Source: Bacteroidaceae bacterium
Lineage (GTDB): Bacteria; Bacteroidota; Bacteroidia; Bacteroidales; Bacteroidaceae
Length of the DNA stretch: 64,000 bases
Direction: 5' to 3'
NCBI GenBank assembly: GCA_024697945.1
Contig: JAILRU010000103.1
Location: 1-64,000 of the forward strand
In this document: piece by piece, positions 34,448-43,024 of the stretch
Layout of the letters: each line of letters begins with the position of its first letter
How positions within the stretch are numbered: the stretch's first letter is position 1
Program-made: the position numbers and the translations under genes
Notes under the pieces: generated by a model
The model's input: the letters and a program-made list of their open reading frames with translations, nothing else
Database searches by the model: none
Told to the model about the DNA's origin: nothing

Positions 34448-36331
34448 TTAGTTTGTCTTTTGATTCCTAATCAGAAAATACTCATAGTAGAACGTCCTTC
34501 CGAACTGGGGATAGAAGATGGGCTTCATCTGCTCCTCCGTCATACCAGAACAGCGCTGTGCCAGTTCCATGAAGTCCTTGTAGCTCCGCACCACATCCTC
34601 GTCGAACGGCATCTGACTGATATCCACCTGATTCTCCAAATGGCCATACAGATAGGCAGCCTCCTGGTAGTGCTTCGGCATGTGTTCGCCCTTGTGCAGA
34701 GTGGCGTAGTTGAAGAATCGCGGCCAGAACAGACCGATGTCCTTCTTCCATAAGGCCGACAGCAGGGTCAGTTCCTGCACCAGCGGGTCGCGCGTGTTGA
34801 TGTCGAGCAACGTATTCATCAGATACATCTCTGCCAGAGCGTTGTCCGAGCCCAAATGGTCTTCCTGCATCAGCAGACGCTTCACGATGGCATACTCCTC
34901 ATTGTCCTTTATCGTCTCTGGGTGCTCGACATACTGCTCCTGAGCCTCAGCCCATTCCTTGTGGAACCGTGTGTGCTTCAGCAGCCGGATGTATTTCTTT
35001 GCCACCTCCGTCTCAACATTCACCAGGGCACAACGCGTCATGTATTTCAGGTAATCAGCTCGCCAGCCATACTCCACGCCGTCCTCCAGGCACCATCTGT
35101 AGCAATAGTTTGCCTGACCGTAAGCATAGTAGATAGCACAGCCCACGAGTTGCGTCATCTTGACCGGCATGGGCGCATTGTAAGCCTTGGCACCTGTCTT
35201 GTAATGGTACATCTCATCGCCCTGACGTCCCAGACGGAACAACGCCAGGTTCTTCATCATCACGATGGCACGCGTCGGTTCATCCTCCAGGTTGGCGGCA
35301 GCCCGTAGCATGCCGTTCCAATCGCTCTGCTCCAAGGCACGACGCATCTCCAACTCCTTCTCGAAGTTGTAGTCGCGATACCAGTAGTAATGCACGCCCC
35401 ACCCCATCAAAGCCAGCAAAACCACAGACGTGAAAAGGTGAAAAGGTGAAGAATTGAAACGGTGAGAAAGACGTTCACCAAACATCTTCCATCTTCCATC
35501 AAACATCATACATAGGACGTAGAAGCCTCCTAACAGGATGAAGGGCACATAATACTGCGGATAGGCCTTGTCCAACTCAAACACAGGCAAAGCAGCCCTG
35601 TAGATATCGTCGAAGTTCGTCTGATAATAGACCGCCCAATAATAGATGACAGGGACCAGCCACACCGTCAACAACGCCAGTACGAAGGTCCCCACCATTT
35701 TCAATTTTCCATTATCAATTATCAATTGACTTTTGTCTGTCGTTCTGCGTTCGTTGGCCAACGAACACAAGAGGACGGACAAAAGACCGTATGCCCCCAA
35801 AAGCGGATACAGAACAGCCCCTGCTACGACAATAGCCACAGGACGCAACTTAGCAGGCAGGCTCCGATAGCCCCACACGCTCGCCATTGCCAACGTCAGG
35901 CCTATCGTGCCGACGAAGTAATAGCCGCGTAGCTTCATAAAATAAATCCAGTAGCCCAGCTCCATATTCGATGCCAGCAGCAGGCACACAGGCACCAGCA
36001 TCAGCACTGCCCACTTCATTGGCACCCGCAGCGCCTTGGCGGACACCCACATCAGCAGCGCCCACCAACCGCACAGCATCAACACGCCCAGCCACGTGTG
36101 GTAGAAAAACTCTGTGAAGAACGTACCCAACCACGTCAGCAGACCGCCTGGCACCACCATCTGCTGCTCGAAGAACAGCCACGTGTCCATGAACAGGTTC
36201 AGTTCCTGCACCTTCCACAGCAAGTTGTCCTCGAATGCCAGCAGCGCCCAGGCAATCACAGCCAGTGCCACTGCCGGCACGAGCAGGATGAGAGAGGGAT
36301 ATCGTTTATGTAATAACGTTGTCGAACTCAT
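34448..36331 (-). CDS. DUF6057-like membrane protein carrying two phrase-encoded inserts
   Basis: 627 residues. About ten hydrophobic segments occupy residues 15-330, and the C-terminal half (about 335-627) is soluble and helical. The N-terminal half matches what I know as DUF6057, a Bacteroidales family often beside PD40 genes. Two stretches look foreign. RRTTDKSQLIIDNGKLK (about 200-216) lies between membrane segments and is encoded by attgataattgataatgg phrases (35700-35735). RLSHRFNSSPFHLFTS (about 288-303) is encoded by the complement of gtgaaaaggtgaaaaggtga (35428-35462). Both lie in loops and keep the frame. A TATTTTTGC -7 element is 43 bp upstream. Confidence 0.78.
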   Translation of the reverse strand: MSSTTLLHKRYPSLILLVPAVALAVIAWALLAFEDNLLWKVQELNLFMDTWLFFEQQMVVPGGLLTWLGTFFTEFFYHTWLGVLMLCGWWALLMWVSAKALRVPMKWAVLMLVPVCLLLASNMELGYWIYFMKLRGYYFVGTIGLTLAMASVWGYRSLPAKLRPVAIVVAGAVLYPLLGAYGLLSVLLCSLANERRTTDKSQLIIDNGKLKMVGTFVLALLTVWLVPVIYYWAVYYQTNFDDIYRAALPVFELDKAYPQYYVPFILLGGFYVLCMMFDGRWKMFGERLSHRFNSSPFHLFTSVVLLALMGWGVHYYWYRDYNFEKELEMRRALEQSDWNGMLRAAANLEDEPTRAIVMMKNLALFRLGRQGDEMYHYKTGAKAYNAPMPVKMTQLVGCAIYYAYGQANYCYRWCLEDGVEYGWRADYLKYMTRCALVNVETEVAKKYIRLLKHTRFHKEWAEAQEQYVEHPETIKDNEEYAIVKRLLMQEDHLGSDNALAEMYLMNTLLDINTRDPLVQELTLLSALWKKDIGLFWPRFFNYATLHKGEHMPKHYQEAAYLYGHLENQVDISQMPFDEDVVRSYKDFMELAQRCSGMTEEQMKPIFYPQFGRTFYYEYFLIRNQKTN

Positions 36332-36373
36332 GAAAAATAGATTCCTCGAGGTGTCAAAAAAGACTTTCCCTTT

Positions 36374-36382
36374 GCAAAAATA
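36374..36382 (-). promoter_or_regulatory. -7 promoter element for the DUF6057 operon
   Basis: Leftward TATTTTTGC fits TAnnTTTG(C) and lies 43 bp before the ATG at 36331. Further out, 36479-36487 (rightward TAATTTTGC) and a palindromic atctttgtataaagat near 36510 are other promoter-like sites. Confidence 0.5.
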
Positions 36383-36588
36383 GGATGTTTTTCCGTACTA
36401 CCCAAAGAAACTGCAAACATTTTACACCTAAAACCAAAATAACAACTGAAAATCCTTGGAATTTACAGGAAAAATTACTAATTTTGCAGCAAAACAACGA
36501 GACATAGCTATCTTTGTATAAAGATACAATGACTTCTCGACCAGAATCGAAACTTCCTGAAAAAACATCCCCAAAAACAAAAGCAACC

Positions 36589-36722
36589 CTATACCAACTC
36601 TATACCATGTCTATACCAACTCTATACCAACCCTATAGTACCGCAAGGGTACCTCTAGGGTACCTCTAGGGAACCTCTGGGGTACCTCTGGGGCAGCCTT
36701 AGGTTAGCCTTAGGTTGGCCCT
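36589..36722. repeat. 11-bp phased array of twelve units
   Basis: Four ctataccaac(t/c)-type units start at 36589, 36600, 36611 and 36622, and a divergent unit at 36633. After 2 extra bases seven units start at 36646, 36657, 36668, 36679, 36690, 36701 and 36712. They change stepwise from agggtacctct through ggggtacctct and ggggcagcctt to aggttggccct. The period is exactly 11 bp throughout. The array lies between divergent genes. The rest of the gap (36383-36588, 36723-36789) has no gene that I can support. Confidence 0.85.
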
Positions 36723-36789
36723 AGTTCATAGGCTTAGTGTTACTATAGAGGAGATATAGAAGAGACTGAGAAGAAATAGAGAGTGAGGG

Positions 36790-36837
36790 ATGAAAAGGTG
36801 AAAAGATGAAAAGGTGAAAAGTTAAAAAAGTGAAAAT
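36790..36837 (+). repeat. gaaaaggt phrase array abutting a start codon
   Basis: Six 8-bp units of the gaaaaggt/gaaaagat/gaaaagtt type end in gaaaat, directly followed by the ATG start region of the DUF6266 gene at 36838. Confidence 0.8.
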
Positions 36838-37440
36838 ATGGCAAAGTATCAAGGCGGAAAAATGAGCGGCAAAGTTGGAGATGTGATACATAGTAACTGG
36901 AACGGACGGGAGTATGTACGTAAGCGTCCAGAGACAGTAGCCAATCCACGGACAGAGGCACAGCAGTCTCATCGCAACGCCTTTGCTGAGATTTCACGGC
37001 TGTCGTCTGCGATGAAAGAGGGGCATAAAGTGGGACTTCATTATAAGTCCGTGCGTGATAAAGCCAACACCTTCAGTGTTTTCAAGAAAATCAATAAGGA
37101 CTGCTATGGTCCGGATGGCATTGATTATCAGCATGTTTGTATCAGTAGCGGTTCAGTAGCCATTACACACATCATAGCTGCCAGTGTAGATGCACAGGGC
37201 AAAGTGCATGTGGAGTTCCAGGGCAATTCCGGACCTGAATATGAGAACGATGAGTTCTACCTCTATGTCTTTTGTCCGGACCAGCACGATGGGCATTTTG
37301 CTCCCCCCGTGAAGCGCAAAGTCGGAATGGCCTCTGCCATCATCCCCCCAGAATGGTTGGGCCATACATTACACCTCTACGCCTTCATGAAAGGCAAAAG
37401 AGGCCAGACATCAAATACCATATACGTAGGGCAATTCTGA
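36838..37440 (+). CDS. DUF6266-family protein
   Basis: 200 residues. The N-terminus MAKYQGGKMSGKVGDVIHSNWNGREYVRKRPE matches the DUF6266 pattern, a Bacteroidetes family of unknown function. A histidine- and glutamine-rich helical stretch follows (about 38-60), then beta-rich sequence to the end. No signal peptide. It is a single-gene unit, bounded by a phrase array before and a hairpin terminator after. Confidence 0.8.
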   Translation: MAKYQGGKMSGKVGDVIHSNWNGREYVRKRPETVANPRTEAQQSHRNAFAEISRLSSAMKEGHKVGLHYKSVRDKANTFSVFKKINKDCYGPDGIDYQHVCISSGSVAITHIIAASVDAQGKVHVEFQGNSGPEYENDEFYLYVFCPDQHDGHFAPPVKRKVGMASAIIPPEWLGHTLHLYAFMKGKRGQTSNTIYVGQF

Positions 37441-37484
37441 CGGTTTGACAGGAACAAGTTCCTGCTCGCCATTAAGAATTACCC

Positions 37485-37513
37485 CTCAAGTCAAGAAATA
37501 AGTATGACTTGAG
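37485..37513 (+). terminator. Intrinsic terminator after the DUF6266 gene
   Basis: ctcaagtca and tgacttgag form a perfect 9-bp stem with an 11-nt loop, followed by an A-run and a T-rich stretch. A smaller hairpin (aggaac/gttcct) precedes it at 37450-37463. Confidence 0.65.
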
Positions 37514-37555
37514 AAAAAACCTATACTTTTTTGCAGCACTATGCAAAAAAAGTTG

Positions 37556-37563
37556 TAAATTTG
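37556..37563 (+). promoter_or_regulatory. -7 promoter element for the BspA/dockerin operon
   Basis: TAAATTTG lies 49 bp before the ATG at 37612; a TTTG occurs 22 bp further up. Between it and the start are three aaaaaacgt copies. Confidence 0.5.
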
Positions 37564-37611
37564 GGGCAAAATATTATAAAAAACGTAAAAAACGTAAAAA
37601 ACATATAAAAT

Positions 37612-40600
37612 ATGAAAGAAAAGTTACTAACATTAACCTTGCTTTTAATCTTGCCATTGACGGTGAGCAGAGCAAGTGTGGAGATAAATGGGATTTTCTA
37701 TAATCTTGACTATAGTAATAGGACTGCTGCAGTCACAGGTAATTATTCAAAAAAATATTCAGGCATAGTTACAATTCCTCAAACTATAAGTTATTCTAAC
37801 TATAGTTTCAGTGTGTCTAGTATAGATAATAGTGCATTCTATGATTGCGTAAATATGACTTCTATATCTATACCTTCCAGTGTAACAAAAATCGGGAATT
37901 GGGCCTTTCAGAACTGCAGCGGATTAACTTCTGTCTCAATACCCAATGGCGTTACGATTATCAACATGGGTGTTTTCAAAGATTGTAGCGCTCTTACGTC
38001 GGTATCTAATCTTAACAACATTGTAGCTATTGGAGAATCGGCTTTTGAGGGTTGTAGCAAACTGTCTTCTATTAATATACCCAGCAGCGTTTCTTCAGTC
38101 GGCAAGAATGCCTTTTTGAATACAGCCTGGTATAATTCTCAGGCAGACGGTCTGGTTTATGCTGGAAGTGTCGCATATAAGTATAAGGGCAATATGCCAT
38201 CCAACACACAAATATCAATAAGAAATGGCACAAAAGGTATAGCATCATCTGCCTTTGATGGGTGTAAGACATTGGTTTCAATTGAGTTTCCCAATAGCTT
38301 GACAAACATTGGTGATGGAGCATTTAGAAATTGCAATATATCTTTGCTAAATTTTCCTAGTAGTCTTACAACAATTGGTGAAGAATCTTTTGAATACTGT
38401 AATCGCATACAAGAGCTGATTTTACCCGAGGGAGTGCAATCTGTCGGTTTTAGTGCTTTCTGGAATTGTAATGGACTGAAATCAATAACGATTCCTAAAA
38501 GCTTAGTGAAGATAGATAGGAATGCTTTTAATGCTTGTTATAACCTACAGACAATAACAGTTGCATCAGGTAACCCTATATATGATTCCAGAAATAATTG
38601 TAATGCAATTATTGAAACAAGTTCAAATATGCTTTTAACTGGAACAATAAATACCATCATACCTGAAGGTGTAAAGTCAATTGGCGATTGCGCTTTTAAG
38701 TCAAGTACAATGACCTCAATAAAGATTCCCTCTACACTACAAAGTCTTGGAAACGAGTCTTTCTCTTGCAGTAACATGAAGACAATCGTAGTCGATGAGC
38801 GCAACCAATACCTGAACTCCTATGACAATTGTAACGCTATCATTGAAACTGCAACAAATACCATTTTATATGGTTGTATAAACACAGTTTTGCCTAAAAA
38901 TACAACTAAAATTGGAGCTTACGCATTTACGGAATGCAGGTGGACAGAATATGTCATTCCTGAAGGTATAGTAGACATAGGTAATTCCGCGTTTTGGTGT
39001 AACAGACAACTTACTTTGATATCACTACCATCTACTTTACAAAATATTACAGGGCAAAATATTTTTTCTCAATGTGATAAACTTAAAACCGTTATCTGTC
39101 ATAGTTTGACTCCACCTATATCACAATATGGTATCGGCTTCCCGAATAGTGGAAAAGATATGACTTTGTATGTTCCTAAAAACACGAAAGAGGCTTATGA
39201 GAAAGCAAACGCATGGAAAAACTTTGGAAATATTATTGAACTGGATGACCAACAACTAGAAGCATACGCTGTTTTGAGTTCTGACCAGACTACTTTATCG
39301 TTCTACTATGATGGGAACAAAAGCAATAAGCAGGGGACAGTATATACAGCAGATCAATTCAGGACACCATCTGGCAATGGATGGAGTAGTTCAGCTTCGA
39401 GTATTAACACTGTGACTTTTGACCCGTCGTTTGCCGATTTCGATGGAGTGACAAGTACTTCATGCTGGTTCTCAAATTGTTCTAATTTAAAGGTAATTAA
39501 TGAAATTAATAATCTAAATACAGGAAACGTAACGGACATGAGTTACATGTTTTCTGGTTGTCGTAACCTAACAAGTCTTGACGTAAGTAGATTTAACACA
39601 GGAAACGCGAAATTCATGTACTATATGTTTTATAACTGTAGTAGTTTGACAGATCTTGACGTAAAAGGATTCAATACAGAAAACGCATTGACAATGCTTA
39701 GAATGTTCGGAGGTTGTAGTAACCTAACCAACTTAGATTTGAGCAACTTCAAAACAGACAAAGTACAGGACATGACAGGAATGTTCCAAAATTGTAAAAG
39801 TCTGAAGAAACTTGATTTGAGTGGGTGGAATACAAAACGAGTGATGTCAATGGATCACAATACTAATCCAGATGAGGATTGGGGAATGTTCTCTGGTTGT
39901 AGTAGTTTGATCACAATAAAAGTTGGAGAAGATTGGAATACAGATAATGTTACAAGTTCTGCTCACATGTTTAACAATTGTGTCTCCATCGTTGGCGGTG
40001 ATGGCACAAAATTTAATCCAGACTTTATTGACAAAACAAAGGCATATGCTGGTCCTGGTGGCTACCTTACGATGGATGGACAAGAAGTAGAAGACCATGA
40101 CTACGATTGGTCGATTGGTTCTGGTGGTGACTTTGCTGATGTGAATGCAGCCATGAGCGACAGTCGCGTGAAGGACGGTGATGTTTTGCAGGTTCTTAAT
40201 GGTACCATTTTGAACGGTACCACTTATATCACTAAAGCCGTCACTATCAAGGGTAATGGCTATGAGGACAAAAGCGACGGACATATCTATGGTATATATA
40301 TCGACTGCGAAGGCGTGACACTTAAGAACCTACACAATGGCTACATTTATGTCAGAGCTAACAATGCAATCATAGAACGTTGTCGGACAAGCAGTATCTC
40401 TGGCAGGGAGAATTACGAATCCGATGATGTCACCATTCGAGGCTGCCTTGTATTAGGTTATGTATGCTCATACTACAACAACATTTCCTATGGTTGGAAA
40501 ATCAGCAACAATATTATCATCGCTACCAATTATTGGGGCAATGCCCTCGACTATCTGGAAGAAGCTACGGTTGACCATAACCTCATCATCAATTATGAGA

Positions 40601-42978
40601 GTGATGTATATGGATTATACGCCGTCGGTGCTGTCAATAATTCTTCCTTTACTAACAACATTTTCCTTAGACCAGCGTATAGCCAAGGCATCAGTGACAA
40701 TGCGGTTAATAGCGCCACTAAATTCGAATACAATATCGTATCGAATTCTGGCACCTTCGCCAAGTGGCCTGCCAACATAACAGGCTACAATAATATGGCC
40801 AAGCTCTTTGAATGCTCAGGAGAGAGAACGACCGACACTTACTACAAGCTGGTAGCAGGTTCACCGGCCCTCGGCTATGCTAACGACGGTGGTGACTGTG
40901 GTCCGTGGTCAGGAGCATTCCCATATCTGATTAACGGTAAAGAAAACACCAGCCCCGAGCCCGACCCAACACAATGGAAGCTCGACCCGACATTGACCAC
41001 CGACACAGAGCGCTATGAGTTTGCTACGCTTGATGCATTGGTTGACTATCTACTCAACAATGGGAAAAACCTGAAAGAAAGCGTGATGGTAAGCGTAGCA
41101 GATGCCACCTATACTATGGATTTAATACCAAATATCAATACAAGTAATTTTGGCAGCGTAGATGAGATGATTAAATACATGTATTATGAAATAGAACCGC
41201 TACGTGAGAGGATTTTGGCAGCTGAGGAGTATTATCGTGCCTATAACATCACCTTCAGCATGGAGGCTCAACACGAGGCAATATTCCAATTCAATCTGCA
41301 AAACAGCCAAGCATACAACGCTTTCCTTGAATTTATGGCTGCAAAAATTGTAGAGATGCAGGCTCAAGGCATGAGTCAAGAAGAGGTTGATGCCCGAAAA
41401 GCCCAGTGGTTTGCACAGATAAAAGAATATATGAATTGCCTCTATGAAGCTATGCAGAAGTTTGCCAGCCACATTAAGACAACAAACATCATCATCTTCC
41501 TTGACAACACGCGCATCAACCCCGACCCTGATTCAATAGAACCCAACGACTTGCTTGCTCTTAAGAACATCTACAACATGCTCGGAGGCAGCACTTGGAC
41601 CAATAAAAAATGGAAAATCAACGACTATGGAGCCAAGAAGGAAGATTTCCCAGGTGTGACCTTCGATGACGAAGGATATGTGGTGGAAATCAACTTGGAG
41701 AACAACAACCTGCGAGGCACTATCAACCCAACCGGCTGGACATGGCAACTGTGTCTGCCACGACTCACTGGTCTTTACCTGCAAAAGAACAACATCAGCG
41801 GTGACCTGTCGCCATGGCTGAAGGGCGTGAACCGAAATAATCGTCTGAAGGCACTCAATATGTCGTACAATAACCTCACGGAGATAAGCGACACCATACC
41901 GTCTTCCATCACATCGCTCAACCTGGAGAACCAGAACCGCGAGTGGTACAGGCCAGACGGTGTCTATACCGACCCATTGAAGATTGAAGCTATGTCCGAC
42001 ATGACGCCCATACGCCTCTACTTGAGCGCCAACCAGACAGTGGTCATGCCATCACTCTTCACTTACAATCATAAGAGCCTGACACACAGTGCAAGACCCA
42101 CCATCTATATCATCAATGCAGAGGGTATAGACAAATACGGCTATTTCAAATCATCCGGAGAGGACACTTATTCCCTCGCATGGAAGGACAATGAATACAC
42201 AGAGAAACAGAACGCACCCTGCTATGTGCGCTTTGACAATCCATACGGAAGTGTCTATCCCGCTTACCTGCGCTACATTGAAGGCGATGCCAACATGAGC
42301 GGTTACACAGACGTGCTCGACGTGCAGACCACACTCAACTATGTGCTCAACGGCGGAGGCGTATGGCAGTTCAACCGCTCTGCTGCAAACACCTACGAGG
42401 ATAACCTGATTAACGTGCAGGATATCGTATGCATGGTGAACATCGTACTCAATAACGAGGCTGTGGCAGAAGGCATCATCCTTAACACAAGCAGTTCCCG
42501 TCGCCATCTGAGACGTGCTGCCGATGCTATGGATGCACAGGGCTGGCTCTACACAGAGAAGGGACGTGTCATGCTCACTACCGTCAACGAGGTGGGAGCC
42601 ATCGACCTGGAACTGAAGGGCGTGAGCACCAGTCAAGTGAGTCTGCTGCTCAACCATAGTCAATACCAGATGATAGGCCGCAACACCGAAGAGGGTTCGC
42701 GCTACGTCATCTTCTCGCCAACAGGACAACCTATCCCTGCCAGTGAAGAAGTGGCATTGCTAGCCGTCAGCTCTCAGACTGAGCTGATAGGAGCACAGGC
42801 CGCTGACATGGAGGCACAGGAACTGGAACTCGCCATAGGACAGCCTACAGGCCTTGAGGCAATTGATAATGGACAATTGACAAATGACAATGCTCCTATT
42901 TATAATGTAGCCGGTCAGCGCCTTAGCAAGATGCAACGCGGCATCAACATCACTAACGGCCGCAAAGTGCTGAAATAG
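37612..42978 (+). CDS. Giant BspA-like surface protein with dockerin-like module
   Basis: 1788 residues, signal peptide about 1-21. LRR_5 (BspA-type) repeats such as SVTKIGNWAFQNCSGLTSVS run over about 60-540. A DUF285-type repeat region follows at about 590-820 (DMSYMFSGCRNLTSLDVS). A right-handed beta-helix, pectin-lyase-like segment lies at about 830-1110, a helical segment at about 1130-1290, and a plant-type LRR at about 1310-1460 (LYLQKNNISGDLSPWLKG). Two Ca-binding dockerin-type repeats are at about 1556-1618 (GDANMSGYTDVLDVQ and DNLINVQDIVCMVN). The shared tail closes the protein. BspA relatives bind fibronectin and other bacteria; this combination with a beta-helix and dockerin is uncommon. 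It heads a rightward run with the cohesin-like protein. Confidence 0.88.
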   Translation: MKEKLLTLTLLLILPLTVSRASVEINGIFYNLDYSNRTAAVTGNYSKKYSGIVTIPQTISYSNYSFSVSSIDNSAFYDCVNMTSISIPSSVTKIGNWAFQNCSGLTSVSIPNGVTIINMGVFKDCSALTSVSNLNNIVAIGESAFEGCSKLSSINIPSSVSSVGKNAFLNTAWYNSQADGLVYAGSVAYKYKGNMPSNTQISIRNGTKGIASSAFDGCKTLVSIEFPNSLTNIGDGAFRNCNISLLNFPSSLTTIGEESFEYCNRIQELILPEGVQSVGFSAFWNCNGLKSITIPKSLVKIDRNAFNACYNLQTITVASGNPIYDSRNNCNAIIETSSNMLLTGTINTIIPEGVKSIGDCAFKSSTMTSIKIPSTLQSLGNESFSCSNMKTIVVDERNQYLNSYDNCNAIIETATNTILYGCINTVLPKNTTKIGAYAFTECRWTEYVIPEGIVDIGNSAFWCNRQLTLISLPSTLQNITGQNIFSQCDKLKTVICHSLTPPISQYGIGFPNSGKDMTLYVPKNTKEAYEKANAWKNFGNIIELDDQQLEAYAVLSSDQTTLSFYYDGNKSNKQGTVYTADQFRTPSGNGWSSSASSINTVTFDPSFADFDGVTSTSCWFSNCSNLKVINEINNLNTGNVTDMSYMFSGCRNLTSLDVSRFNTGNAKFMYYMFYNCSSLTDLDVKGFNTENALTMLRMFGGCSNLTNLDLSNFKTDKVQDMTGMFQNCKSLKKLDLSGWNTKRVMSMDHNTNPDEDWGMFSGCSSLITIKVGEDWNTDNVTSSAHMFNNCVSIVGGDGTKFNPDFIDKTKAYAGPGGYLTMDGQEVEDHDYDWSIGSGGDFADVNAAMSDSRVKDGDVLQVLNGTILNGTTYITKAVTIKGNGYEDKSDGHIYGIYIDCEGVTLKNLHNGYIYVRANNAIIERCRTSSISGRENYESDDVTIRGCLVLGYVCSYYNNISYGWKISNNIIIATNYWGNALDYLEEATVDHNLIINYESDVYGLYAVGAVNNSSFTNNIFLRPAYSQGISDNAVNSATKFEYNIVSNSGTFAKWPANITGYNNMAKLFECSGERTTDTYYKLVAGSPALGYANDGGDCGPWSGAFPYLINGKENTSPEPDPTQWKLDPTLTTDTERYEFATLDALVDYLLNNGKNLKESVMVSVADATYTMDLIPNINTSNFGSVDEMIKYMYYEIEPLRERILAAEEYYRAYNITFSMEAQHEAIFQFNLQNSQAYNAFLEFMAAKIVEMQAQGMSQEEVDARKAQWFAQIKEYMNCLYEAMQKFASHIKTTNIIIFLDNTRINPDPDSIEPNDLLALKNIYNMLGGSTWTNKKWKINDYGAKKEDFPGVTFDDEGYVVEINLENNNLRGTINPTGWTWQLCLPRLTGLYLQKNNISGDLSPWLKGVNRNNRLKALNMSYNNLTEISDTIPSSITSLNLENQNREWYRPDGVYTDPLKIEAMSDMTPIRLYLSANQTVVMPSLFTYNHKSLTHSARPTIYIINAEGIDKYGYFKSSGEDTYSLAWKDNEYTEKQNAPCYVRFDNPYGSVYPAYLRYIEGDANMSGYTDVLDVQTTLNYVLNGGGVWQFNRSAANTYEDNLINVQDIVCMVNIVLNNEAVAEGIILNTSSSRRHLRRAADAMDAQGWLYTEKGRVMLTTVNEVGAIDLELKGVSTSQVSLLLNHSQYQMIGRNTEEGSRYVIFSPTGQPIPASEEVALLAVSSQTELIGAQAADMEAQELELAIGQPTGLEAIDNGQLTNDNAPIYNVAGQRLSKMQRGINITNGRKVLK

Positions 42979-43024
42979 GTCAAAGGTAAATGAGCAAATG
43001 GTAAATAGTAAATGGTAATCACCT

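Noticed and set aside
36721..36997. Open frames over the phrase array before DUF6266
   Set aside because: They are made of repeat-derived FHLFTFS-like residues and are antisense to DUF6266.
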